Positions 1-11,757 of a stretch of DNA of 64,000 bases are shown here, piece after piece. The stretch is from positions 22,129,651 to 22,193,650 of the forward strand of contig OX393562.1 of NCBI GenBank assembly GCA_947652115.1, given 5' to 3'. The notes under the pieces were generated by a model. That model ran no database searches, was not told the DNA's origin, and saw only the letters and a program-made list of their open reading frames with translations. Within the stretch, counting starts at the first letter, position 1. Every line of letters starts with the position of its first letter. Source of the stretch: Blastomussa wellsi. Its lineage: Eukaryota > Cnidaria > Anthozoa > Scleractinia > Plerogyridae. The position numbers were made by a program, and so were the translations under genes.

Positions 1-60
1 AGCCCATGAACTTAGAAAAAAGATTATATGTAAAGTAATAAAAACTTTACTTAAAGCACT

Positions 61-1371
61 TTAAGCAGAGTTATGAAAATCTGCTGATGCAAATTTTAAG
101 AAATGTTCAAAATAATACTGCAGGAGTTCATTCTTAAGGTTACCCCAGTAGGCAGGATCAAATGCGATTCGTTCAATGTAAATCCCTTTGCTAGTGTACA
201 CAATAAAATCGCACCATTTCGCACCTGTCACACCCATTTGTCCCTGGACCTGGCCATAGTAGGCATGGTCCCTTTTAAGTCTACACTGTGTGTCACTTAT
301 CTTCTCCATGAAGAAATTTGGGTCCGAGCATGCCTCAAGGGGGGTCACGTGGAACTTGGTATGAGGACATTTCACCTCAGCTAAACCGAAACAAATAGAG
401 CATCCAAAGTCAATAACTTTGGCATCGGGTGATGCGCCAAGAACAGGAAATGCCTCGGATACAACAAATCCACTTTTAAGTACAGCGACAGGTGTTTTCC
501 TGTTAAACATGAAAGTTTCATACTCTCTGAGAGCAACAGGTTCATACTTCATTCCATGAGCAACATACTTTGAAGTAAAGGGCTTCGGATGCATAATCGA
601 TTGAGCAAAGCTCTCATGATTTCGTTGCCGCTTGGCGATCAGCTGAAAATTTGATGCAGTGAATCGATAGGTGCGTTCCTTTTTCCAGATTTCAGACTCT
701 GATTGTTCCCTTGAGGTAGCTTCAATTGTGTTCACCTTGTCTTGGCTTGAAAATAAAAACAGCGATCATCACTTGCGGCAGTTATTTCTCTTAGATATTC
801 ATCTTCGAGGAATGTCTTCGCTTTTCTTAAGGAGGTTGGCACAGAATGATGTTGAATATTGGAAATACTTTTCCCCGATCTGGCTATGTGCACGTTCATT
901 TCTGCCCTGGTGAACAGAGGCATCTTTTCAAGAGACGTACTCCATCCATCAGAGGGATACTTGACAGACGGTTTGTTAGAATCAACATTTGAGGTAACAC
1001 TTGATGTAGCTTCGATTCCAATGCGTTGCTGTTTTCGCTTAGTGTACAGGCCATTTGGATCGGGATCCACGATATTTTTGTCCTTTCCAGTCTGGATATA
1101 CTCTTCTACACTGATAAAGAAATCAGGTGATTATTAAACTTGAACAAATCTTACAAGTGACTGCATGGTAGAATATAAGCTCAAGTAAGATTACAAAGCG
1201 ATCGCTGTCTTACCTCTTTACAAGTTCAGCTTTGGTTTTGAGGCCTTTGCCTGGATCACCTCTACATTTCAACCAAAATTTAAGTTCTTCGTTCTTTAAT
1301 TCAGACGGTTTTCGACCGCAAAGTGACGCACCAGGAATATCTTGCTCTTCCAGAAACGATTCACTCGACAT
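61..1371 (-). pseudogene. Broken YqaJ/lambda-exonuclease-type gene with N-terminal SAP-like region
   Basis: Seen: exon 1 (1371-1214) encodes 52 residues from ATG, with a basic, helical SAP-like stretch (PSELKNEELKFWLKCRG), ending at a GTAAGA donor. Exon 2 (1110-732) follows a TTATCAG acceptor in frame and reads to a TGA at 734-732. Immediately downstream, in another frame, an open frame to a TAA at 61-63 encodes a YqaJ-type nuclease domain with GASPDA, EVKCP and YYGQVQGQM, matching the acidic, ExK and glutamine motifs of lambda-exonuclease-like folds. Known: related cnidarian proteins carry a SWIM zinc-finger region between these parts. Here the text jumps from the ASDDRCFYF strand straight to the nuclease with no Cys/His-rich region and a frame change, so I infer an internal deletion. 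Such genes are repetitive and often mobile-element-associated. An expressed, spliced nuclease cannot be fully excluded, since AAG|GTGAAC at the junction resembles a donor. Confidence 0.72.
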
Positions 1372-1805
1372 ATTTCATGCTATTTCATGTTGTAAATACT
1401 AAAGATTGCTTGGCGTCGCGTCTCGTCGCTTCGATTTGTTTTCATTTTGTTTTGGTTACCGTGGCCTTACTTGCCTCGCTGTGATGTGATTCGTTCCCAC
1501 TCCGCCCGAGCGGTCCGCCATTATGAAAGTCGTGTATAGTGTATGCTTCTTATCGTTTTATTGGCTAGTTTTTCCTTTTAGAGAAAGAAAATTGTATTGT
1601 ATTTGCACATTTCAAACACCATATTATATTCTTTCCAAAGTCTCAGCCTTGGGTTTATTCTTAAAATATTCTTAAAATTTCACAAATTTCAGCATTGATA
1701 TCACTATAAAATATATTCTTATCAAAAAGAAAGGGTGTAACCAATTAATAAGAGGGCTGTATTCGTAAAAAATTCATTATTGTTATTATGATTTTCCTTA
1801 TTCAG

Positions 1806-4800
1806 ACCCCATCGGCGGTGACAATTATTGAACACTCAAATAACGGTGGCGTGGTAAAGTGCAAGTAAATACCTCTGTTTCTTTGTTAACAGCTAGTGAG
1901 GTAATATCATTCCTAATCTGTGCAAATCGTCTAAAATAGAAATGCATAAGCGACCGGCAAGCTAAACAAAAAAGAAATAGTCTGCTTGAAGTCTGAACAA
2001 TCTGCTAATAAGGTTGACCAGTTCATACGTTTCTTAATTTTATTTTTTATCTTCAACATCGTTTTATTTTTCGGGTTTGGGTCTTGAATATGGTATCAAA
2101 TTCAGTTTTTCTTTAATCCTTAAATAGGGTCAGGGGTTAAGAACCTTCGCGGCACACACCTGTCCGAAATTTGAGGTAGTACTCCCCCAGAACGCGCGCA
2201 CTATTTCAACTATCCGGCTGTGACAAAAGGTAATAGACGGAAATCTATTTCAGTCCATTCAAGTCTACCGAAAGCCGGATCCCCTCCTTTTGGCATCACT
2301 GTATAAACAGTCGCCACAAAAAACAAAGAGGCTTTCGAAAGTTTGACAAAGTAAATCAGCCAGCGATTGGTAACGATAACAGAATTAACCATCAATAATT
2401 GCGCAATGTTTTACTTATTAACATTTTAGAATTTCAAGAGAAATTAACCCAGGAATAGGGACCTTTAAGGACCTGAGTAAGTCATGGTTTCTTTTGGGAG
2501 CTACTGGAGACTTTAACGGTAAGTTTGTATTGATTTTGATGTTCTTTTGTGTATGGAAGGTTTAACGTTTTACGTTATTTACTATCTTGGACAGGTCTTT
2601 TGGATCCGATAACCGCGTTTAATTCTAACAATTCAAAGTTAACGTAAAATTCAACAATCCTTTCTATCCCACACCTATCCATCAGTTGTTTTCTTAGGTA
2701 TTTTGAGTGCTTGTTTACGGCGGAGAAGAAATATATTTTTATAGCGTCATACAAAGAACTTACTTTAACTTTCGTGACGGAACATTCTACATATAGAGCG
2801 TTTGATATGATTTCACGGTGACCATAGTTTTCCAAAACAAAGTAACAGCGGCCATATTGTTGAACCAAACCGATTCTACAGGAATCGATTTCTATTCTCG
2901 TGCAAAAATTCTCGTCATTTGTTTCAATAAACCAAAATGGCCACTGGTGATCACTTTGGTGCAAACACGCTACAGGGAAGATATCAGTGACGTCACCCAT
3001 TGTCGTTAATGTGCCAACCAGAAAACTATTGGCTGGTGAAACAAAGAGCTCTTTTGTTTAACTTGCTGACAATTTAAATAACAAAACCAATGTTTGTAAA
3101 CAAATAACTTCCCTATACAGTAGCATAAATAAAGAAGTAATAAATTAAAATCGATTATATTAAAATGTAAATTCGGTATACGTTAGTTACAGATGCTTTC
3201 TAAGTCCTTTACTTTGACCTTGTACTTCTATTTTTCAAACAAATGCGGTCATTAATTTACAAATAATTTCATTTCATAAAAAAATGTATTATCGACACAC
3301 ACACTCTCTCTCTCATTTTTCAGGTCAAATACAAAAACATACTAGTGTTCGCCAGTCGACTAACTCAAGAATAACGGTCACAGATGCTTCTGGATCCGCA
3401 TCTGGGGATGGCGGGAAACATACAAACCTTATCATGGTCCACGGTAAATAAAATAAAAAATGTCAGCAAAGCAGATTTTTTATGCTGAAATCTGGCGTTC
3501 ATCGCCACCAATACAATCTGGTGGCATAAGAGTTACAAAAACAGATACTTCTCCAGTTCTAACCAATGTATACACTTTGGCGTTCTAACTGGTTAGTTCA
3601 TTCATTTAAACGTATTTTTTCGCTATGCAAATATACCTTTATCTTTATTTCAGATTTTCAAATAGTTGCGTGTATATGAATAAATAATTTTAGGATAAAT
3701 AAAAGAACAATTCTCGAGAGAATGGCACATGGTCTGTAATGGGGCAACAAACACGCCCAAGCGAAAAAAGTCTATTAAACCCCGCCAGCATTTATAAGTC
3801 AGTGCTGCGCTAGTTAACGTGAAAGCAGGGGTTGAACAATTTATTGTAAGTCTCGAGATCAATTGGCATGCTGGCACTACTGGAAACGGACTAACTGTGA
3901 AAACAAGCATATCTAAAAGGTTAAAAGGTTTTAGTTTTATACTTTGGCTTCTTTACAGCAGAGAAAAGACTCGATTCTATTCAGGGAAATACTATCCTCT
4001 TACTAACCGAGCGCGAGGGACGTACTGGGGAATTTTGGCCTTCGGTCGTTGAAGTACGGACCGAGCGCAACGAGTTCCGTACAAAAACAACCGAGGGCCA
4101 ATATTACCCAGTACGACTCGTGCAAGCTGGGTTAGTAAGAAGTTTATTTCATGGCAATCGGGTCATACATGCTTGTTAAAAACTGACACACTTTCGGTGC
4201 CGAGGTTTTGCGTCATAATACGACGTGTTTTGATGTCGCGAACAACTCAGAAAGAACATTTTTTCTTTCCGTAATTCTAGTTGCACATTTTAAATTATCC
4301 AATTTTAGAAAAAATACGCGACTAAGGACCGTTTCTAAATCAGGACGCTCGGATTTTCCTCGCCAAATGATAAAGAATTTTATTTTCTTCTCCTCGACAC
4401 AGGCATCCTGATGACACTTGCTTGGATTCTGTTCGCATTTGTCGGTTTATTCACGGCACGGTACATGCGCCAAGTCTGGGAACCACGTCAGTTATTAGGA
4501 AAGAAAGCTTGGTTTACGGTGGGCATTACTTCCAAGAATATAAAACAACAGTGGAATAAACGAAACTGTCTCATAAAATGCTCTATTATATAAATTCTTC
4601 AATTTTGACCCCACCTGCCTGAGCTAATCGAGTTCTTGGTCACAGCACGAAAATAGAAATTAACGCAGAATTAAAGGAGGCTTAAATCTCCTTTAACTTG
4701 CTTATCCAACTTTACTCTATGAATTAAATCTCGTTAAAGTTGCTTAAACGTTTTAGTCTCTTTACTCAAGCTTTAACTATGGGTGCAAAGTTGGCTTAAA

Positions 4801-7800
4801 GGTCAGCTACATAGCGTAAAGATAGCTAGATAGCGTAAAGCTACATAAAACAGACGATAACGCCAAACGCGTGACTCTCGCGCGCACGTTTTCCCGCGCT
4901 TCGTGTCAGCTTACAGTATTTTCTTAGAATTTTTAATTGGATTGCCCGCGTCCATTGTAACGAGCCAGAGTGGTTACTTTGGTTAACTTTTTATTTCAGG
5001 ACACTCAATTGAAAATCACTCTGTTCTACTTTCAAACGATCAACAGGTTCATCTGACACTGATGGCGCTAACAGTGCTGTTGACAGTAGCAGGAGTAGTT
5101 GTGATATTTGTTAAAGTGGAAGGGTGGTCATCGGTAAGCCAGAGTCGAACAACTTGACAGTACATTTCCTTAAGAAGTTTCTACCACTAGTAACATATAT
5201 ATAGATTACTTCATAGAAAGTGCGACGTACGGATTTTTATTCACGAGTTGCAAAGTTTTGCGACGAGTGAATAATAATCCGTACAAAGCACTTTCTATGC
5301 TGTAATTTGTTTATTATATATAACGAGTACTCAACCATTGTAAACTTAAAGCGACTTTTCTAGTCTATAATCAAAGAGTTAAACGCAGCGCTACGAGGAA
5401 AACAAAGCTGCAAATGCATTCTGATGGCTTTCCAAGCGAGATCTCTTTTAAATAGAACAGAAAAATTACGGCGACGACAAGCTATAGTAAACAAGAACTT
5501 TATTTAAATAGCGGTGTAAAACACACTGTGTTAATACTTTTTAAAAGAAAAGCTTTTGCTATCGCATCGAGAAACGTCGCCATAAGTGAATCAACTATTG
5601 CGCACAAATCTACTGGCGAATTTTTGAACAAAAGTTGTGATAACACAAGGAGTCGGTTCATTAAACAATAATTACGACGTAAAAACTATTTTAATATATA
5701 TATAGCGACAATTTTAGGTAATAAACCTTGCAGATAGAATTCTATATCTGCTATATTTTCACATGTGAGAAAAGCGATACGTCCAATCAGCTTCGCGTAT
5801 AGCTTCTTCACATGTGAAAAATATAACCAATCAGCATCAAGAGTAGAACGACCTAACCAATCAGATCGCGGGAATTCAAATGGTTTCCAACGTGGTTGTG
5901 AAAACAACGCGCTGCAAGTTTGCAAGCTCTCGAAGACAGTTTATGTTTTGGCTACAAATTTTGTACTTTTGAGAACTTTATGGAAAGGAAAGCCATCAGA
6001 AACGCGCCAAGCAAAACCTTAAGAACACAGTTATGATATGGAAATGCTAAAATCATTCTGCAGGCGGAGCGAAGACAAACTAAATGTCGATAAGGGAAAG
6101 CCAAGAAATGAAAGACTTTCATTGTAGCTTTGATACAACGCAGCCGTGGACGTTCTAAGAAAATTCAAGCACTCTTGGGAACACCAGGGTAAAGTAAATC
6201 TAAAGACCAGAAAAAATCGCTTTAAGTTTTACAATGGTTGAATATTCGTTATATATAATAAACAAATTACAGCATAGAAAGTGCTTTGTACGGATTATTA
6301 TTCACTCGTCGCAAAACTTTGGAAAACTCACTCGTTCGCTGCGCTCACTCGTTCGTTTTCCAAAGTTTTGCAACTCGTAAATAAAAATCCGTACGTCGCA
6401 CTTTCTATGAAGTAATCTATATTTACTGGAATAAAGCAGGGAACGGAGTAAACGTATCTTACTATCACAAATGCTTTAAATTTAGCAGCTTAGATTTTAC
6501 TTACATAATTCTAACTTGTCGCAAATGTACTGACGACAACAAATATATTATGCCAAGTATAAGCCTTAGTATCGCTGTATCGCTGAGAAACGCTCAACTT
6601 TTCTAATTTTCCATATGACTCTCCACTTAAAATTTGTTTTAATAGGATGCTGGAGCACACCCATATTTTGGTATCGTCGTGCTGGCGCTTGCACTTGCTC
6701 AACCAATCATGGCAGTATTCAGGCCACATCCAGGTGAACCGAGGTAAACACAGCGTATACATTTATAATTTTAGCGTGTTACAAATAAACGAGTTACGGA
6801 CCTTGCTTGTTTGTTTTACCCTATCGAGAAGTTTCCGGGTTGTTTGGTTTTGCTCCACGAAAAAATTAATTACAAATTTATCAGTTGAGGACCCTCAGTG
6901 TGGGTATCATCTGTAGAAGATGTCATTTGCTGTTATCAATTAATTCGTCAATATTATCTGTTTCTTTTGTGTCGGGCCACAATCATAGCTCCCAGGATGT
7001 TAAAAATCGATTCAGTGTCGATTCCAATAGCTGTTAAAGCACTCAAAAAAGTTATTTTACTCTCCGCTTTGTTGTAGGCGTAACATTTTTAACTGGACTC
7101 ACAGGATTGTTGGTACCACTGCGCTGATTCTTGCAGGTACGTTCGTGTAATGAATGACACCTTGTTCTCCAGTAGTACATATATCTCAATATGTAGAATA
7201 TTATTGGCCAGCTCTCTTAAACCAACAGTACTGAATTAACCACCAGACTGTAGTAAGGATAACTTGTAAACGAAAAATCTAATATTGTACATTAACGTTA
7301 CAGTAGTGTAAGTAGCTTGTATTGTAAGTAACGTAGGTAATAGTTGACTCCTCTTTTTGTTTTCGTGAAATAGTTTGTTAATAGTGTAACATAGTATAAG
7401 TATTTGTTTTGTTAATACCGTTACGTGTACATGTGTATTGTTATATTGCAAATAATTTTTGTGGGTGGATGTTTAAATAAAAAAAAATAAACATATGCTG
7501 TATTACTAGTTTGAATTACTTTGAATTTGACTATCATTATAGGAGGCCATTACGAAGACAAGAACTAACAAAAAGCACTTCTTTTTCAGTGGTTGCAATC
7601 TTCCTTGGTTTAGACACGAATCAAGTAGGCTTAGGAAAAAAGGGACTTTACGCAGTGATTTGCTTCTATATCGGAGAATTCTTTGTTTTCGTATTTGAGG
7701 TGTATTTGATCCTGTCCAAACGCAATCGTGAGAAGAGGTCTGTTCCAATGGGTACTGGAAGAGGTAAGAAACTAGCGACATTCTTTCAGCCCTCACAATA

Positions 7801-10231
7801 GAGACCAGTCAGTTTTTAGCATTAGGAGAGCTCAAAGTTAATACCCTTAAGCTGATCGTATGTATAAGGTGATACCTTAGCTATGACATCTCCCAATTTT
7901 AGAACCAACTTGTGACAGCCATTACCATGCCAGTCAATGCAACCTGATGATAAGTTTCTGTTTATTGTACATTCTGTTCCAATGATACCATCACAAGCTT
8001 TACCTCCTTTCACCTTTATTTCCAAGACAAACTATTTTAAAATTATTCTTGCTGATATTCACGAACAAAACATGAAAATGTTTGTACAAACGCACATTCC
8101 CTCTCTGAGATTTTTCAAAGGTGTATTTCCATCCACGCTTTGGACAAACCCTGATTAACTCACTGTTGCAACCAAATACCTCCACGGGACGTCACATTTA
8201 CTATGATGCAGTTAGGAATCTTGATCTTTAAATTGTGACAACTCCTTGTAAGTACCTAAGTAAGTCCTTTAAATGGATCTGGCTCAAAGACTATATTCCC
8301 GATTACTCCTTTTAAGTTACATGTATCTTGGAACTGCAATAGCTTCCTCTTTTCGAAACCATTTTAAAGTAGCATATGTTCAACTGGTGGCACATATAGG
8401 TTTTGAGTATCATTTGCGTAACTAATAGACCTTATTCACCATAACCGTCATGTTTGTTTTCACATTGTAATGCAAATTAGGCACGTGATTAGTGAGGGGG
8501 CAAACAAGCCTAAATCGACAAATTTCAGCTGGTTTCTTATCATGTCTGATAATTTTTTCATAGCCATGCTCTGGTTTCTGTTTTGTGGTTTAAACTATTC
8601 TAAGTTTAACGCAATTTTGTCACTTTATAAAAAAGGAAAACTGCTTGCGTAGTTAACAGGAAGTCAAGTTATCGAGTAACTATTTCAAAATAACCTTATA
8701 ATGAAATAATTATTCCATAACTTGGCTCTCAAATGTGGCTTTACCGCAGATATTTCACTATTTAGGCCATTCGATTTCCGAGAAACGGCATCATTTCAAT
8801 GTATGCCCCCTGGCAGACAAAGTAGCTAATTTTCATTACAATATGAAAACAAGCATCAAGGCTATTACGTATGCTTTTTGTGTCAGATATTCCCATGGAG
8901 CAGCCTGGGCACCATGATCGAGCATCACCAGAGCCTGACATGCCATTAAAGGTATATTTTGTACGTTCTAATACACAAACAGACTGACAAAAAAGAAAAT
9001 AAATAAACGGATAAATTTATTTATTACGTAATGCTCCAGCAGTTTAGGTGGCTCTGAACCCCCTCCAAAAAAACAACTTCAAACTTAACCAAAAGTTGCA
9101 TGTTATCATACTGATCACGTTTAATAATGAATGGAATTCGCCGAGCTAGTTTTATGGTTATAACCTTCAAAGCTACAATACACCTTATTCCAAAATGGCC
9201 GCTGGTTTATGCACATACAAATTGCCTCGCCGTTCCTACACCGGTTAAACTGTTGCTATGGTACCGATTATATCAGTTAAACAACAACTGTTTCACTCGC
9301 CACTGTGCATTTGTTTGCTACCATTATGATAGCATCAAATTTTAAAAGGTAGCTTTATCAATCATTAAAACAGGGGCGGATAAAAAGAATTTTTCTTAGG
9401 AGGGGGTGCACCACTAAGGCATAACGTAACTGACGGGTGGTTTAAACAAATGTTTTTAGCCGGGATACTAGTTATATTAGAAAGCCGCAGGTCCTCTCAG
9501 AAAGGGGGGGGGGGGGTGGCCGCTCGGATGCGCATACCCTGCACTCTCCCTTAGATCCGCCCCTGCAAAATATAAAAGCAGGAAAGTGCTGGAAACTTTT
9601 GCCTGCCAACTTGAGTAGCAGCTTCTGAAGACGCGATCTCGGCATCATTCGACGTGCCTTGAATTTATAAGGGATATTTAATACAACGCACCGCTTCATG
9701 AAAGGTCACTGGCATATGTTTACCTCTGTGCTGTTCTGTGTTCAATACCCAACAATGGAAATCGGGTCTTCCTCAACACCGTCTTTTATTATCCAACTGT
9801 ACATGTGCTTCGTAGAGTACAAATAACGCTCAAAACGAGTACAAATATCACGCGGTATTTAATTTGTGGTTAGAAATTCGCCCGCAAGGACATAACAATT
9901 TGGCGTGTTGGATAATAAATCTCTTATCAGACGTTTTGTTGTGTATGATCGCTGAGAATTTTTTATCGTTGTTTAGTATATTGACTCGCCCTACGGGCTC
10001 GTTCAAAATGTTGCACAAGTCGTAAAAGTACTCAGGGATACTTACACAACAAAACGTCTAATAAGATGTATGTATCCGTCAGTTTGCAGGTTTATCATAT
10101 TGAACAGTAATTGATAACAATTGTCTTTTCCACCTTAGGAAGCGATGATTCGTACATTTATGTTTATTTTCGTGGTACTCGTTGGATCAAGCGTGGCGCT
10201 GACTATAATCTTACTTATGTTGCTTAAATAG
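1806..10231 (+). CDS. DOMON/cytochrome b561 protein, ferric-chelate reductase 1-like (5' exons missing)
   Basis: Ten exons join with matching phases: 1806-1864, 2430-2518, 3324-3443, 4403-4518, 5047-5133, 6646-6743, 7078-7136, 7590-7763, 8887-8951 and 10139-10231 (TAG). The first two end the DOMON domain (VVKCKISREI, then FKDLSKSWFLLGATG). Next comes a hydrophilic linker, then the six-helix b561 core. All four heme-ligand histidines expected in this family are present: IMVHG, FTVHL, GAHPYFG and NWTHR. After LEVYL-like helix text (FEVYLILSKRN) there is a polar linker and a last hydrophobic helix ending MLLK. Known: these membrane proteins move electrons across a bilayer via two b hemes and reduce ferric iron or other acceptors. 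The reeler/DOMON start is not found and may lie left of the window, which would place the nuclease pseudogene in an intron. The 65-nt exon at 8887 and the first exon are the least certain; the b561 core is very clear. Confidence 0.85.
3999..4140. repeat. Palindromic MITE-like element in an intron
   Basis: The ends are inverted (CTTACTAACC at the left, GGTTAGTAAG at the right), with longer imperfect symmetry: GTACTGGGGAATTTTGGCC near the left matches GGCCAATATTACCCAGTAC near the right, and GTACGGA/TCCGTAC sit at the centre. No coding potential. It lies between the 3324-3443 and 4403-4518 exons of the b561 gene. Confidence 0.75.
4860..4975. repeat. Dispersed repeat fragment (GCGC...TTTTCCCGCGCTT type)
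   Basis: The stretch with CGCGCGCACGTTTTCCCGCGCTT-like text followed by AATTTTTAATTGGATTG resembles 16075-16155, which has GTGTGCGTTTTCCCGCGCTT followed by AATTTTGATTGGA. The shared order of motifs suggests one repeat family. Boundaries are not defined. Confidence 0.5.
5203..6421. mobile_element. Large foldback element with ~170-220 bp inverted arms
   Basis: The left arm (about 5203-5375) and right arm (about 6200-6421) are near-identical in inverted orientation: ATAGATTACTTCATAGAAAG at the left end pairs with CTTTCTATGAAGTAATCTAT at the right end, and CTTTCTATGCTGTAATTTG with CAAATTACAGCATAGAAAG inside. Each arm also contains its own palindrome around a GTACGG/CCGTAC pair; the right arm has an extra CACTCGTTCG-rich hairpin. 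The spacer (~820 bp) has two CACATGTGA sites but no convincing gene. It sits in the intron between the 5047-5133 and 6646-6743 exons of the b561 gene. Probably a non-autonomous DNA transposon; family not identified. Confidence 0.8.
9046..9365. repeat. Dispersed repeat, AGGTGGCTC family, copy 1
   Basis: It begins AGGTGGCTCTGAACCCCCTCC and then has an A-rich tract and AAGTTGCATGTTATCAT, in the same order as the element at 26711-27034 (AGGTGGCTCTAAACCTCCTCC, then AAGTTGCATCTTTTCAT). Both also contain a mid-element TTGCTATGGTACC or TTTCTATGGTAACC block and a late GATAGCATCAA or TGTAGCATCAA block. The right end here is less clear than in the second copy. Confidence 0.6.
9371..9565. mobile_element. 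MITE with CAGGGGCGGAT terminal inverted repeats
   Basis: CAGGGGCGGAT at the left end is matched by ATCCGCCCCTG at the right end. The interior is non-coding and includes a run of 13 G (9504-9516). CAGGGGCGG-type termini are common in hAT-like non-autonomous elements, so that class is an inference. A clear 8 bp target duplication was not seen. A related GGGGCGGATCCAGG end occurs at 49491. Confidence 0.7.
9785..9919. repeat. Small inverted-repeat element
   Basis: TTTATTATCCAAC at the left is the exact reverse complement of GTTGGATAATAAA at the right, enclosing about 110 bp of non-coding sequence with several GAGTACAAAT repeats. It lies in the last intron of the b561 gene. Confidence 0.65.
9923..10065. 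repeat. Inverted-repeat (MITE-like) element
   Basis: CTTATCAGACGTTTTGTTG at the left pairs with CAACAAAACGTCTAATAAG at the right (one mismatch), continuing inward as TGTA/TACA. A central CGCCCTACGGGCTCG block is also partly palindromic. It directly abuts the preceding element and lies about 70 bp before the final b561 exon. Confidence 0.7.
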
Positions 10232-11623
10232 ACCCAGGATACTGGACTTGAAGGTAAATAAAAGATTTATCAATCAACACATCCAAAAATAATGTGTAGT
10301 TCTTCGATCTCTGCTCTGGTGCGCGTTTGTTGGAACTCCCGAAGCTACTTCAGGCACAAACAGCCATATTGCTTTCGGAATCAGAATTGAGCAACGAAAT
10401 GAACCTCGCCTTGATAAAACATATAGGCCTGATTGTTGCCTTGAAACTACGCTTCCATTTCGACACGTAGTTTTATCTCTCGTGCTCGAAATGGCTTCGG
10501 GACATTTGAGCAATGAACGCCTGGCCAGTGGTTAAATTTATCTTGTCAACGAATTACCGGTTATTTTGGGCCTTAATTACACGGCGGCCATGTTGAGTCC
10601 CGAGGGGTTAAAAACTTTTGTTTTGCCACGCGGGAACTCGTTCCCAAACATTTCAACTCGAGGCTCGGGGTACGTAATCTATACGTCTATGGCCAATATG
10701 GCTGCCATGCTTTTTAGGCGGATTCCAGATTCAGGAATCTATTCAGCACATAAAGCGAGTTACAGTCTTATGGATGTCGCCGCACGACGTTAAAATCGTA
10801 GACATATTTTATATACAATTTACAAATGCAAAATCTTTTGATCATCAGGTGTGAGGCATCAACCGACTGTCACTTCACTTTGATTGACTGAGCATCTAAA
10901 GAGCCTGGGACACACTCAATCTTACTGTTGTGGAGCATTTCATGAAATAGTCATTGTTCTGGTCCATGTGTCTGTGTTGCTTGTTACATAAAATCTCAGA
11001 AAAAAATATTTGAATTTGGCTGACAAAATGTCATGATTTGGTATAGAAAAACGACAGCCTAAACATTACTTTATTATTTAGATAGATGGTTTTTGCAGGT
11101 TGTGTTTAAACAGGCGATATCGCGGTCGCATTTTAATGAGCAAAACATTAATGCATCATCTTTTGTTTTCCTTTTTCCTTCACAAGCACTATACCTCATT
11201 TTGATTGAACTGAATTTCCAGATTAAATATTGTTACTTTACCAGCTAATTAATTTAGTTTGTTTTCATATATGCGTAAAATTTCATATCGCCTTCATCAC
11301 TGTGCTTCAGTTTTCTACAGTCATCGGGAAGGTAAAAAGTCGATATTATTTCAAATATTGCACTGGTTCTAAAGCACACGCACTTAGACGTTTTTAAAAG
11401 CCTCGTCTTATCTCTTGAAGCAACAATTTTGATTGGCTCTTTTTGACAACGCGGCATCAGTATTTCTCTCTTGTTAAATTCGTTGATATCTAAGCTGTTA
11501 TAAAAAGACAGGCGAGTTTTAATAATTTCGTGTTTATTAGTACAATGTTGACTCACTCTTAGACAGAAATATTATCCCTGGGTTTTAGGTACCTATTTAT
11601 ACATTTTATGTTTAGCGTTTAGA
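10232..11623. other. Gene-free stretch between the b561 gene and the first MITE of the spacer
   Basis: No exon set is supported. The part around 10510-10760, with GGCGGCCATGTTG and GGCCAATATGGCTGCCATG, is probably repetitive. The open frames on both strands (for example 11254-11556 minus) match no domain I know and have no splice or start context. Confidence 0.4.
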
Positions 11624-11757
11624 ATAGGTGTACGGACAATTTTTTGCCAGGGGGCAAAAAAAATTATCCTAAGCTGCCTTGCCCTAATATTTCTCTTGCT
11701 GCCCACAAAGTCTGAGTTGCCCATACATGCCTCCCCACTCCGGCCCAAACGCCTATC
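11624..11757. repeat. MITE, TAGGYGTACGG family, copy 1
   Basis: Begins AATAGGTGTACGGACAATTT and ends AACGCCTAT. The interior order (GACAATTTTTTGC, AGGGGGC, TGCCTTGCCC, TTTCT, TTGCTGCCCA, TCTGAGTTG, CATGCC, CACTCCGGCCC) is shared with 21095-21272, so the two are copies of one non-coding element. Confidence 0.72.

Noticed and set aside
2575..3000. 141-residue open frame on the minus strand
   Set aside because: It lies in a b561 intron, has no recognised domain, and contains the GGTCACCGTG block found in dispersed repeats, so it is probably an open frame in a repeat.
7511..7801. A stand-alone 96-residue gene
   Set aside because: Its middle is one exon of the b561 gene (7590-7763), with a CTTTTTCAG acceptor and a GTAAGA donor; the ends of the open frame are intron.
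11254..11556. 100-residue minus-strand open frame
   Set aside because: No ATG-based start with splice context, no domain, AT-rich; cannot be told from chance.
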